NCBI RefSeq assembly: GCF_037126245.1
Contig: NZ_CP136925.1
Location: forward strand, 2,434,001 to 2,498,000
Reading direction: 5' to 3'
DNA: 64,000 bases
Source of the DNA: Mangrovimonas cancribranchiae
GTDB taxonomy: Bacteria; Bacteroidota; Bacteroidia; Flavobacteriales; Flavobacteriaceae
Made by a program: the position numbers and the translations under genes. Under the pieces are notes generated by a model. It searched no databases. It saw nothing but the letters and a program-made list of their open reading frames with translations, and was not told the DNA's origin. Each line of letters starts with the position of its first letter. The stretch's first letter is position 1. This document shows, one piece after another, positions 51,194 through 59,876 of the stretch.

Positions 51194-51369
51194 TTTGGCA
51201 CGATATTTTCTATATCCTTTTTGATTATTTAAACCATGAATTGAAATTTTTCAAGTTAAATTTCGTTAATTTTGGAAAGTTAAATTCAAAAAATTGGCAA
51301 AAAAACTAAATAATCTATTGTCATTTTTTAAATTTTATGATCGTAATAAATCATTAAAATATGATACAA

Positions 51370-52395
51370 ATGAAAATTAAAGTTCTTTTTTTATTGACAT
51401 TGTTTTCTTTGATAGGTATATCTCATTCTCACGCGCAAAGAGGCATTAGAATAGGCTATATAGATACCGAATACATTTTAGAGAACGTTCCAGAATACCA
51501 AGAAGCGACAGCACAACTGGAAAGTAAAGTACAAAAATGGAAAGGTGAAATAGAAAGCCAGTTAAGCACTATTGAACAAAAGAGGAAAGACTTAAGCAAT
51601 GAAAAACCTTTTTTAACCAAAGAGCTTATCGAAGAAAGAGAAGAAGATATAACTTTTGAAGAACAAGAAATATTAGATTATCAACAAAAGCGATTTGGCC
51701 CAAATGGCGATTTAATTATTCAAAAGCAACAGCTTATAAAGCCTATTCAAGATCAAATATTTACTGCTGTTCAGGACATGGCTAAAAAAAGAAAATATGA
51801 TTTTGTTTTTGATAAATCGGCAGATGTGGTTATGCTTTATTCGGCAGAACGTTACGATTTTAGCGACGAAGTTATAAGAAGCATTACAAGAAGCGCCAAA
51901 CGTAAACAAGCGCAATCTAGAGCAGAAAAGCGTCAAGCAAAACAAGAAGAAGTGCTTCCTGAGATTAATGAAGAACGTGAAGCTAAAGAAAAAGCTGCAG
52001 AAGAAAGACGCCAAGAAATACTAGACGAACGTGCCGCAAGAAAAGAAGCTATCCAAAAAAGAAGAGATAGTATTATTGCCGCAAGACAAGCCGCAAGAGA
52101 AGCGAAGCTTAAAGAAAGACAACAAGCTACAAAAGACAACGTTTCGGAAGGTGAAGATGCTTCTGAAAACAAAACAGACGCTAATAATAATAATAACAAT
52201 GAAGGCGAAAAAACAAGAGAGCAAATTCTTGAAGAACGTCGCCAGAAAAAGTTAGAAGATCGCGCTAGAAGAAAACAAGAACTAGAAGAACGTAGACAAC
52301 GCATATTAGCAGAAAGACAAAAAGCTAAAGAAGAGCGAGAAAAAGAACGTCAAGAACAAGAAAATAACGATAACGAAGACGAGCAAGAAAACTAA
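51370..52395 (+). CDS. OmpH/Skp family periplasmic chaperone with long charged tail
   Basis: 341 residues from ATG 51370 (MKIKVLFLLTLFSLIG); an ATG three codons earlier is possible. A signal peptide ending at HAQ is followed by an OmpH/Skp domain (about 25-165: GYIDTEYILENVPEYQEATAQ, then PIQDQIFTAVQDMAKKRKYDFVFD). The last 170 residues are an extreme Glu/Arg/Lys-rich helical tail with repeated EERRQ and RQAAREAKL units, which ordinary Skp lacks. With the next gene it forms the Skp pair behind bamA, serving outer-membrane protein transport. Confidence 0.9.
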   Translation: MKIKVLFLLTLFSLIGISHSHAQRGIRIGYIDTEYILENVPEYQEATAQLESKVQKWKGEIESQLSTIEQKRKDLSNEKPFLTKELIEEREEDITFEEQEILDYQQKRFGPNGDLIIQKQQLIKPIQDQIFTAVQDMAKKRKYDFVFDKSADVVMLYSAERYDFSDEVIRSITRSAKRKQAQSRAEKRQAKQEEVLPEINEEREAKEKAAEERRQEILDERAARKEAIQKRRDSIIAARQAAREAKLKERQQATKDNVSEGEDASENKTDANNNNNNEGEKTREQILEERRQKKLEDRARRKQELEERRQRILAERQKAKEEREKERQEQENNDNEDEQEN

Positions 52396-52443
52396 ATTTT
52401 AACAATTAATTTATAACACAAACACACATTAATACTATTACAA

Positions 52444-52953
52444 ATGAAAAATTTTAAAACCTTATTTTTTACAGCAGCATTATTTATTGGAATGATGGGA
52501 TTTGCACAAGCGCAAAGTAAAGTTGCTCACATAAGCACTCAAGAATTAATTTCTGCAATGCCTGAAACTAAAGCTGCTGAAGCTGAAATTGAAAAACTTG
52601 GAAAAACTTATGAAGCAGATATTCAATCCATGATTACAGAATATCAAAATAAAGCTAAACAATACGAATCTGAAGTTGACACAAAAACTGATGAAGAAAA
52701 TCAAAAACGTGGTTTAGAGCTTCAAACTATGCAACAAAATATTCAACAGTACAGAGGTACAGCGCAACAAGAAATGCAAAAGAAAGAACTTGATTTATTA
52801 AAGCCAATTACAGAAAGAGCTAAAGCCGCTATTTTAAAAGTAGCAAGAGCACAAGGTTTCGACTATGTATTAGACTCTTCTCAAGGTAGTGGTGTAATCA
52901 TGTCTGACGGTAAGAACCTTTTAGATGACGTTAAAAAAGAACTTGGTTTCTAA
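52444..52953 (+). CDS. OmpH/Skp family periplasmic chaperone
   Basis: 169 residues, normal length for Skp. The signal peptide MKNFKTLFFTAALFIGMMGFAQA precedes KVAHISTQELISAMPETKAA, a long coiled coil (EADIQSMITEYQNKAKQYES) and the closing YVLDSSQGSGVIMSDG. Skp trimers hold unfolded outer membrane proteins in the periplasm for BamA. It is a paralogue of the preceding gene and ends before a terminator. Confidence 0.93.
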   Translation: MKNFKTLFFTAALFIGMMGFAQAQSKVAHISTQELISAMPETKAAEAEIEKLGKTYEADIQSMITEYQNKAKQYESEVDTKTDEENQKRGLELQTMQQNIQQYRGTAQQEMQKKELDLLKPITERAKAAILKVARAQGFDYVLDSSQGSGVIMSDGKNLLDDVKKELGF

Positions 52954-52980
52954 ATAACACATAAGTTTAATAAAACATTT

Positions 52981-53009
52981 AAAAGCTGCTTATCTATTAA
53001 GCAGCTTTT
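52981..53009 (+). terminator. Terminator of the bamA-ompH block
   Basis: AAAAGCTGCTTA (52981-52992) pairs with TAAGCAGCTTTT (52998-53009) and a T-run follows. Confidence 0.85.
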
Positions 53010-53022
53010 TTATTTTTGTAAC

Positions 53023-53802
53023 ATGAGCAACAAACCTATTGGTATTTTCGATTCTGGCGTTGGCGGCACTTCTATTTGGAAAGAACTTCATTCCCTATTA
53101 CCTTATGAGAATACCATTTATCTTGCCGATAGCAAAAATGCCCCTTATGGCCTAAAAGGCAAATACAACATCATTAAATTAAGCATAAAAAATGTAGAGC
53201 TTCTACTAGAAAAAGACTGTAAGCTTATTGTCGTGGCATGTAATACAGCGACTACAAATGCTATTAAAGTATTACGAAAAAATTACGATATACCTTTCAT
53301 AGGAATCGAACCCGCAATAAAACCAGCGGCTTTGCAAACCAAAAACAAAGCTATTGGTATTTTAGCAACCAAAGGAACTCTAAGTAGTGATTTATTTCAT
53401 AATACCGCTGCTCTTTATAGCAATGGTATTACTATTGTAGAACAAAATGGCAATGGCATTGTAGAGCTAATTGAACATGGTAAATTAGATTCTCCAGAAA
53501 TGAGAAGTCTCCTTAAAGAGTATCTTTCTCCTATGATAAAAGCCAATATTGATTATTTGGTTTTAGGATGCACACATTATCCATATTTAATGCCTTTGTT
53601 ATTAGAGCTTCTCCCTCAATCAATAAAAATAATAGATTCTGGTGAAGCTGTGGCCAAACAAACAAAAGCGATATTAGCACAACATAACCTATTGAATAAT
53701 GCTACTGCTAAACCAAAAAACAAATTTTATACTAATAGCAACCCAATAGTGATGCAAACACTATTAAATGAAAATTTTAACGCTGAATATTTAGACTTTT
53801 AA
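53023..53802 (+). CDS. murI: Glutamate racemase
   Basis: 259 residues. PIGIFDSGVGGTSIWKEL (substrate loop), VVACNTATTNAIKVL with one catalytic Cys and LVLGCTHYPYLMP with the other are the defining motifs; the reaction uses no cofactor. It supplies D-glutamate for peptidoglycan. It starts 13 bases behind the terminator of the Skp genes. It converges on the carbonic-anhydrase gene with a 4-base overlap. Confidence 0.96.
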   Translation: MSNKPIGIFDSGVGGTSIWKELHSLLPYENTIYLADSKNAPYGLKGKYNIIKLSIKNVELLLEKDCKLIVVACNTATTNAIKVLRKNYDIPFIGIEPAIKPAALQTKNKAIGILATKGTLSSDLFHNTAALYSNGITIVEQNGNGIVELIEHGKLDSPEMRSLLKEYLSPMIKANIDYLVLGCTHYPYLMPLLLELLPQSIKIIDSGEAVAKQTKAILAQHNLLNNATAKPKNKFYTNSNPIVMQTLLNENFNAEYLDF

Positions 53803-54317
53803 TCTTCTTTAAACCAACTAGAATACTTTACATAATTATTGGCTATCCTATCTATCTCACCAGAGATTAACTCTTCGCTAATATCTTTTACTTTCCTAGC
53901 TGGAACTCCTGCATAAATACTTCCGGCCTCTACTCTAGTGTTTTGTGTTACAACAGCTCCAGCTGCAATAATGCTATTACTTTCTACAACACAATCATCC
54001 ATAACAATACTACCCATTCCTATTAAAACATTGTCGTGTATTGTACAGCCATGCACAATAGCATTATGGCCAATAGAAACATTATTGCCAATAGTGGTTG
54101 GTGATTTTTGGTAAGTAGCATGAATAACCGCACCATCTTGAATATTGACTTTATTGCCTATTTTTATATAATGAACATCGCCTCTAATTACAGCGTTAAA
54201 CCAAATACTACATTCATTCCCTAAAGAAACTTCGCCTAACACAGTAGCATTTTCTGCCACGAAACAGTCATTTGGTATTTGAGGATGCTTATTGTTTACA
54301 GGTTTTATTACAGGCAT
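53799..54317 (-). CDS. Gamma-carbonic-anhydrase family protein
   Basis: 172 residues of left-handed beta-helix built of hexapeptide repeats (VLGEVSLGNECSIW, IGNKVNIQDGAVIHA, IGNNVSIGHNAIVHGC). The metal-binding histidines are in AVIHATYQ and SIGHNAIVHG. The family includes gamma carbonic anhydrases and related acyltransferase-like proteins (PaaY, YrdA); a hydratase function is likely but not proven by sequence. Confidence 0.9.
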   Translation of the reverse strand: MPVIKPVNNKHPQIPNDCFVAENATVLGEVSLGNECSIWFNAVIRGDVHYIKIGNKVNIQDGAVIHATYQKSPTTIGNNVSIGHNAIVHGCTIHDNVLIGMGSIVMDDCVVESNSIIAAGAVVTQNTRVEAGSIYAGVPARKVKDISEELISGEIDRIANNYVKYSSWFKED

Positions 54318-54371
54318 AGATTTTTATTTAAAGTAAAACTAATCGTGTTATTTAACGATCTTAATATAAAG

Positions 54372-54401
54372 AAAAAGCCTTGAGAAATCTCAAGGCTTTT
54401 T
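54372..54401 (-). terminator. Terminator of the PorP/SprF gene
   Basis: AAAAAGCCTTGAG (54372-54384) pairs with CTCAAGGCTTTTT (54389-54401) across AAAT. Confidence 0.85.
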
Positions 54402-54407
54402 TATTTT

Positions 54408-55418
54408 TTAGTTAACCGCTGGACAATTACAGTGGTAGCGTTCTCGTCTACAATTAAAGTTAAATCCTAGTGTTATTTGATGGAAACCTCCATTATTAAA
54501 CACTACAGAATTTGCTTGATAAGAATATGTATAAGCAAACATAAATTGCTTATAATCTATACCTAATATTGGTGTAATGTACTGAAGTTTCTGGCTACTT
54601 ACACCATTACCCTCGTAATAATCTGCACCATCTAAACTTCTTCTGTAAGATAATCCTCCCCAAAGCTTACCAAATTCCATTTCTTTGTATGCTTTAGCAT
54701 TTATATCAAATGAAGATTCTTTTGTACCATCTTTATATTGAAACATTACTGATGGCTCGAAAGCCCATGTGCTTCCATATTTAGAAAAAACATATCCTAC
54801 TGTTCCTAAAAACTGTCTTGGGTTATCGTAAGAGAATAAACCATTCTCGTTAGAGTTTATCCCTTCATTTTTAAGCATATTTTTTACCGTGGCATGAGCA
54901 TAAAAATCATACAAATGGTAAGAAAAACCAAAATCTAAATTAAAGTTAGTAGCACTTTGGTCTACACCAGCTATAATAGGATCAAAAGGTTCGTTTATAA
55001 AAGCACTTTCATCTAATCTATATTGAATAGCTCCTATACTTAAACCAAAAGATAACATATTTAAATCTACTTCACTTCTAGAAAACATAATATGGTGCGC
55101 ATAGGTTATGTATCCTCCAGTTTGTGAGTGATACCCATTTTTATCGGTATAAAGAATAGCTCCTATACCAGATTGAGAATCGCCAATTCTACCATTAGCA
55201 CTTGCTGTTAGTAACCTTGGTGCATCATCATCGCCAAACCACTGCTGACGTCCTGTTATTCTAACCTTGGCACAATTAGAAGCTCCAGCCATTGATGGGT
55301 GAATTAAATAATAATTGTCGGTTAAGTAGTCTGAGTATATAGGAAGTCCTTCCTGTGATTGTACTAGTTGAAAGCTAAATACAGCTAGTAATAATAAAAA
55401 CAATCTTTTAAATATCAT
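54408..55418 (-). CDS. Type IX secretion PorP/SprF family membrane protein
   Basis: 336 residues. A signal peptide (MIFKRLFLLLLAVFSFQLVQS) and the family start PIYSDYLTDNYYLIHPSMAGASNC, with IRITGRQQWFGDD-like strand, are characteristic. The rest is a beta-barrel ending FNFNCRRERYHCNCPAVN. PorP/SprF proteins partner with T9SS to hold surface adhesins such as SprB. Usually such genes lie beside a large adhesin; none is seen here. A -7 element (TATATTTG on minus, 55505-55498) lies 80 bases upstream. Confidence 0.9.
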   Translation of the reverse strand: MIFKRLFLLLLAVFSFQLVQSQEGLPIYSDYLTDNYYLIHPSMAGASNCAKVRITGRQQWFGDDDAPRLLTASANGRIGDSQSGIGAILYTDKNGYHSQTGGYITYAHHIMFSRSEVDLNMLSFGLSIGAIQYRLDESAFINEPFDPIIAGVDQSATNFNLDFGFSYHLYDFYAHATVKNMLKNEGINSNENGLFSYDNPRQFLGTVGYVFSKYGSTWAFEPSVMFQYKDGTKESSFDINAKAYKEMEFGKLWGGLSYRRSLDGADYYEGNGVSSQKLQYITPILGIDYKQFMFAYTYSYQANSVVFNNGGFHQITLGFNFNCRRERYHCNCPAVN

Positions 55419-55609
55419 AATCTAAGGTTTCAGGCAGATTTGTCATTCTATTACCTTATTAAAACTCCTTTTAAGCAATAAAATTATAATCAGATGCCAA
55501 ATATAAAAAAATTAGTCATTTTCTATAGTACTTTAACAATGTAATACACATGAAAAAAGTGTTTTCCCAAAAAAGACTTAAAAGCCAAATATACACATTA
55601 TCTTTTTAG

Positions 55610-55617
55610 TACTTTTG
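55610..55617 (+). promoter_or_regulatory. Candidate -7 element of the NifU-like gene
   Basis: TACTTTTG matches TAnnTTTG 17 bases before the ATG; no -33 TTG at the right distance is seen. Confidence 0.35.
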
Positions 55618-55634
55618 CATAAAATTTATATCTC

Positions 55635-56537
55635 ATGAGTAACTATCACGTTTCCATACAAGAAACTTCCAATAAAGCCATTATAAAGTTTGAATTAAAC
55701 CAATTTATCACTAAGCATCAAAGTTTTGAATTTAATAACATTGATGAGGCCAAATCATCGCCTTTAGCACAACAGTTATTTTATTTACCTTTTGTAAAAA
55801 AGGTATACATTTCAGGAAATTTTATTGCTGTAGAACGCTATAATATTGTTGAATGGAAAGATGTTCAATACGATGTTGCTAAACAAATAGGAGAGTATTT
55901 AAACAATGGCGGCATTATTTTAGAAGAAGATGCTGCACCTAAAAAAGTACCTGTTACTGTTTATGCCGAAAGTACGCCTAACCCAAGTGTTATGAAATTT
56001 GTAGCGAACAAAAAACTAGTAACTGCACCTTACGAATTCACCTCGATAGACCATGCTAAACTATCACCTCTAGCATCGGCTTTATTTCACTTTCCATTTG
56101 TTAAAGAAGTGTTTATTGATGAAAATTATGTTTCTATAAGTAAATATGACATTGCCGAATGGAACGATATTACTATGGAGCTCCGTGAGTTTATTAAAAC
56201 ACACATTGAAGAAGGCAAGGACATTTTACTACCAGAAGCTCCAGAGACTTTAAATAAAACCAACGAAAAGTTAGATCAAAACTTTGAGGCTTTAGATGAC
56301 ACTTCGAAACAAATTGTAAACATTTTAGAAGAATATGTAAAACCAGCTGTACAAAGCGATGGTGGCAATATTATGTTCGAATCTTATAACGCTTCTGACA
56401 AAACTGTAAAAGTTGTTTTACAAGGTGCTTGTAGCGGTTGTCCGTCATCCACATTTACCTTAAAAAATGGCATAGAAAATATGCTTAAAGACATGCTAAA
56501 CGATACCTCTTTAAAAGTGGAAGCTATTAATGGTTAA
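55635..56537 (+). CDS. NifU-like iron-sulfur carrier protein
   Basis: 300 residues in three parts. Two NfuA-N-like repeats (residues about 5-90 and 105-190: TPNPSVMKFVANKKLV in the second, a degenerate copy in the first) are followed by a NifU C-terminal domain at about 220-298 with the cluster-binding CxxC in GACSGCPSSTFTLKNGIE. It likely carries iron-sulfur clusters to target enzymes. The duplicated N-terminal module is a Bacteroidota habit. It is transcribed alone. Confidence 0.92.
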   Translation: MSNYHVSIQETSNKAIIKFELNQFITKHQSFEFNNIDEAKSSPLAQQLFYLPFVKKVYISGNFIAVERYNIVEWKDVQYDVAKQIGEYLNNGGIILEEDAAPKKVPVTVYAESTPNPSVMKFVANKKLVTAPYEFTSIDHAKLSPLASALFHFPFVKEVFIDENYVSISKYDIAEWNDITMELREFIKTHIEEGKDILLPEAPETLNKTNEKLDQNFEALDDTSKQIVNILEEYVKPAVQSDGGNIMFESYNASDKTVKVVLQGACSGCPSSTFTLKNGIENMLKDMLNDTSLKVEAING

Positions 56538-56623
56538 GTGTGACTTTTTTATTTGGATGGTGTCTAAAAAACAGCTATATTAAATAGCTATTATACATTA
56601 TTAACCAAATAAAAAATTACATT

Positions 56624-56824
56624 ATGGCAGTATTAAAAGTAATTGAGGTATTGGCCAACTCGGATAAAAGTTGGGAAGATGCTACAAAAAAGGCTGTAAA
56701 AGACGCCTCTAAAACAGTAAAAAACATACGTTCGGTTTACGTAAACGAGCAAAGCGCCGTAGTAAATGGCGATGATGTTGTAGAATTTCGTGTAAACGTT
56801 AAAATTACATTTGAAGTTAAATAA
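56624..56824 (+). CDS. Dodecin, flavin-binding protein
   Basis: 66 residues, the standard dodecin size. VLKVIEVLANSDKSWEDATK, then VYVNEQSAVVNGDDVVEFRV show the beta-alpha-beta pattern; the dodecamer binds flavins, storing or shielding them. The usual flavin-stacking Trp is present (SWEDA). It is followed by a terminator and stands alone. Confidence 0.9.
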   Translation: MAVLKVIEVLANSDKSWEDATKKAVKDASKTVKNIRSVYVNEQSAVVNGDDVVEFRVNVKITFEVK

Positions 56825-56846
56825 CATACTACTAACACAATAAACT

Positions 56847-56876
56847 AAAAAGTGCTTTTAAACTAAAGCACTTTTT
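56847..56876. terminator. Terminator of the dodecin gene
   Basis: AAAAAGTGCTTT (56847-56858) pairs with AAAGCACTTTTT (56865-56876). Confidence 0.85.
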
Positions 56877-56968
56877 TTATCATCTTAAAAAAAGAAGCTT
56901 AACCTTTATTTAAAGAGGTTGAAAAATCATTCTTATAATTTTATTAATTAATCACTTAAACAAAACAC

Positions 56969-57781
56969 ATGGATTTAGAAAAATGGACTGAAAAAGGCCT
57001 AAACTTTGCCTCAGAATATGGCATTAAAATTCTGGGAGCCATTCTCATATGGATTATTGGTTCTTGGATTATTAAAAAACTTCTAGGCACTACCAAAAAA
57101 ATAATGGATAAAAGAGACTTTGATGAAAGTCTAGAGAAATTCCTAATTAACCTTCTTGGCTGGGCATTAAAAATACTTTTAATCCTTGCTATTCTTGCTA
57201 AGCTTGGTGTTGAAACAACATCGTTTGCTGCTATTTTAGCTGCTGCTGGTTTGGCAGTTGGTATGGCATTACAAGGATCGTTATCAAACTTTGCTGGAGG
57301 CGTTTTAATTATGATTTTTAAACCTATTAAAATAGGTGACTTAATTGAAGCTCAAGGTGAAATAGGTGTGGTAAAAGAAATTGAAATTTTCACCACAAAA
57401 CTTACAGGACTTTCTAATAAAGAAATCATTATTCCAAATGGAGCGCTTTCTAATGGTAATATTGTTAACTACACAACTGAAGGCACCAGACGTGTTGACC
57501 TTGTTTTTGGCGTTGGATATGATTCTGATATTAAAAAAACCAAAGAGGTTTTAATGAATGTATTAACATCTCATCCTAAAGTATTGAAAGACCCTGCTCC
57601 TGCGGTTACCGTATTAGAATTAGCAGACAGCTCGGTTAATTTTGCTACAAGACCATGGTGTAAAACTGAAGATTACTGGGATGTTTATTTTGATGTTACC
57701 GAAAATGCTAAAGAAGCCTTAGATGCTGCAGGTATTGAAATTCCTTACCCACACAGTGTTGAAATACATAAAGACGCTTAA
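56969..57781 (+). CDS. mscS: Small-conductance mechanosensitive channel (MscS family)
   Basis: 270 residues. Three membrane helices are followed by the MscS pore and beta domain: AAILAAAGLAVGMALQGSLS (third helix with Gly/Ala packing), NFAGGVLIMIFKPIKIGDL, IIIPNGALSNGNIVNYT. The C-terminal domain closes the vestibule. The heptamer opens under membrane tension and lets solutes out after osmotic down-shock. It is transcribed alone. Confidence 0.94.
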   Translation: MDLEKWTEKGLNFASEYGIKILGAILIWIIGSWIIKKLLGTTKKIMDKRDFDESLEKFLINLLGWALKILLILAILAKLGVETTSFAAILAAAGLAVGMALQGSLSNFAGGVLIMIFKPIKIGDLIEAQGEIGVVKEIEIFTTKLTGLSNKEIIIPNGALSNGNIVNYTTEGTRRVDLVFGVGYDSDIKKTKEVLMNVLTSHPKVLKDPAPAVTVLELADSSVNFATRPWCKTEDYWDVYFDVTENAKEALDAAGIEIPYPHSVEIHKDA

Positions 57782-57805
57782 AGGCTTTAGGCTAATATAT
57801 TAAGC

Positions 57806-57836
57806 AAAAAGAGAACGTTAATAACGTTCTCTTTTT
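57806..57836. terminator. Terminator between mscS and tsaB
   Basis: AAAAAGAGAACGTTA (57806-57820) and TAACGTTCTCTTTTT (57822-57836) form a 15-bp arm pair with T-runs on both strands. Confidence 0.85.
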
Positions 57837-57861
57837 TTATTTTTTCTAGCAGCTTTTATTC

Positions 57862-58527
57862 TTATTTCTTAGATTTTATCGCCACAAAATCCTTTAAATA
57901 ATACGGTTCAAAATAAGCCACATCTTCAAAGTTGTTTACTTTATACTTTTTATAAGCTATGCTACCCATCTCGTTTGCCGAGGGTAATTTCGCATCAATA
58001 AAAACAGCATTAGGATGAGTTATAATGGTTTTTGTTTTCTCCACACCATTACCTATAAAATAAACTTTCTCTTTCTCTAAGTACTCTTGAAAGCTATTTT
58101 CTTCTAAAACTTCGGCTTTAATATCACGTGCTAAACTAAAATCGGCATTAAAAACGGCCGAATATACTTCCATACGCCTAGCATCTAGCATAGGAATAAT
58201 ATAACCACCTTCTATGTTAACCTGTCTTGATAACGACTCTAAAGTAGATACAGAAATTAAAGGTTTCTCTAGTGCGTAGGCTAATCCTTTAGCTGTAGAA
58301 ACGCCAATTCGCAATCCCGTATAAGAGCCCGGTCCTTTACTTACAGCTATAGCATCTAGTTGAGATTTATCGATATTACCCTCGCTTAAAATCTGATCTA
58401 TGTAAGCATGTAATCTTTCGGCGTGTGAATAGCCTTTATCATAATCCTCAATAAGAGCTATAGTTTCACCTTCTTTAGATAAAGCTACCGAACAATTAGT
58501 TGTTGCTGTTTCTATACTTAGAATCAA
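57862..58527 (-). CDS. tsaB: tRNA t6A synthesis protein TsaB
   Basis: 221 residues. The ASKHA-type N-terminus LSIETATTNCSVALSKEG, AIAVSKGPGSYTGLRIGVST and PMLDARRMEVYSAVF are TsaB marks. TsaB acts with TsaD and TsaE to add threonylcarbamoyl to A37 of tRNAs reading ANN codons. It lies 8 bases behind the TolC gene, so it may be co-transcribed with the exporter for no evident functional reason. Confidence 0.93.
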   Translation of the reverse strand: MILSIETATTNCSVALSKEGETIALIEDYDKGYSHAERLHAYIDQILSEGNIDKSQLDAIAVSKGPGSYTGLRIGVSTAKGLAYALEKPLISVSTLESLSRQVNIEGGYIIPMLDARRMEVYSAVFNADFSLARDIKAEVLEENSFQEYLEKEKVYFIGNGVEKTKTIITHPNAVFIDAKLPSANEMGSIAYKKYKVNNFEDVAYFEPYYLKDFVAIKSKK

Positions 58528-58535
58528 AATAACTA

Positions 58536-59876
58536 TTAATTATTATTTATTACTATTGGTTTTCCAATATAAAAATCTAACACTTTAGTTTTAAAAATAA
58601 AATCGTATTTAGCGTTAATTAAGTTTGATTGTGCATTGACATATCTAATTCTAGACTGCTCTAAATCGAAAGCATTCATAGCGCCAAGATTATACCGTTC
58701 TTGCGCATTTTCAAAGGCTAATTCTTGTGATTGCAAGGCCTTTTTAGATGCTTCGTAACTTTTTAAAGCTGCTTTGGCATCTGTAAATGCCGTTTGTATA
58801 GTGTTTTCTAAGTCTAATTTAGATTGCGCTAAATCTAATTTTGAGTTTTCAACAGAAATTTTTGCTTTGGTTACAGATGTTTTATTTTGAAATTGTGAGA
58901 ATATTGGTATTCCTATACTTAAACTAAAACTATGCGCTTTTTGATCATTTAACTGATTGAAAAACGTGTCTTCTGTATCTATCAAATTCGAATAAAATGC
59001 ATTTGATCCAAATGCGTAACTTAAATTTACGTTTGGCAAAAATCCAGATTTGCTAATTTTAGTATTCATCTCGGCTACTTCAATATTCTTTTCGGCAAGT
59101 TTTATCTCACTTCTATTATCGAAAGCATAGTCTAAAATAGGCTCTACGTTATTATACATTAAAGTTGCCGTTGGGCTTCCTACATCAATCATTTCTACCT
59201 GAAATCCTTCTCTAGGTATTTGCAGTATTTGAGACAGTGTAAGTAACGCAATATTATAATTATTCTCGGCAATGGTTAAACTTTGCTCATCTGATGCTAA
59301 AGTTGCTTCGGCATCATAAACATTGGCTTGTGGTTGAACGCCAGCTTCTACCAAATCTTGCACTTGGTTTAATTGTGCCTGTGAGAAATCTACTTGCGCT
59401 TTTGCCGTTTCTAAATTTTCCTTATTGAATAATACATTTAAATAGGCATTGGCTACATTTAGCGAAATATCATCTTTAAGCTTTTGTAACTGTAATTGGT
59501 TGGCCTCTTGGTTTAGTAAGGATTGTTTATATAAATAAGAGGTTCTAAAACCATTAAACACATTTTGAGTTGCTCTTATCCCTATATTGGTAGAATGCGT
59601 TGTACGGTCGGCAAATTGACCTTGAAATAACTCTTGGTTACCAAGTCCTAGTGATTGACTTGCACTAGCATTTAACGTTGGTAAAAAACTACCTTTAGAA
59701 GCTTTTACATCTTGCTCTCCAGACAAAAGCGAATTATTAATCTGTTTTACCGATATGTTATTCTCCAAAGCATAATTAACACACTCTTGTAGTGTCCAAA
59801 CTTTATCTTGTGCTTGAATGCTTATACTTAAAAATAATACTGCTATTATGCTAAAACCTATTTTATCTATTTTCAT
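58536..59876 (-). CDS. TolC family outer membrane efflux protein
   Basis: About 446 residues from ATG 59876 (MKIDKIGFSIIAVLFLSIS), one of four clustered ATGs up to 59894. A signal peptide ending QAQ precedes two homologous outer-membrane efflux halves (WTLQECVNYALENNISVKQI, then long helices such as LDLAQSKLDLENTIQTAFTDAKAAL). TolC trimers form the exit duct of tripartite exporters. The start region overlaps the adaptor gene upstream, and adaptor plus two permeases plus ATPase follow, giving a complete MacAB-TolC-like set. Confidence 0.92.
   Translation of the reverse strand: MKIDKIGFSIIAVLFLSISIQAQDKVWTLQECVNYALENNISVKQINNSLLSGEQDVKASKGSFLPTLNASASQSLGLGNQELFQGQFADRTTHSTNIGIRATQNVFNGFRTSYLYKQSLLNQEANQLQLQKLKDDISLNVANAYLNVLFNKENLETAKAQVDFSQAQLNQVQDLVEAGVQPQANVYDAEATLASDEQSLTIAENNYNIALLTLSQILQIPREGFQVEMIDVGSPTATLMYNNVEPILDYAFDNRSEIKLAEKNIEVAEMNTKISKSGFLPNVNLSYAFGSNAFYSNLIDTEDTFFNQLNDQKAHSFSLSIGIPIFSQFQNKTSVTKAKISVENSKLDLAQSKLDLENTIQTAFTDAKAALKSYEASKKALQSQELAFENAQERYNLGAMNAFDLEQSRIRYVNAQSNLINAKYDFIFKTKVLDFYIGKPIVINNN

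Noticed and set aside
51933-52304. Minus-strand Ser/Leu-rich frames opposite the OmpH tail
   Set aside because: They mirror the repetitive Glu/Arg codons of the charged tail and have no start context.
53011-53018. Promoter TATTTTTG directly before murI
   Set aside because: It would put the transcription start at the ATG itself, no -33 TTG is seen, and the bases belong to the tail of the terminator.
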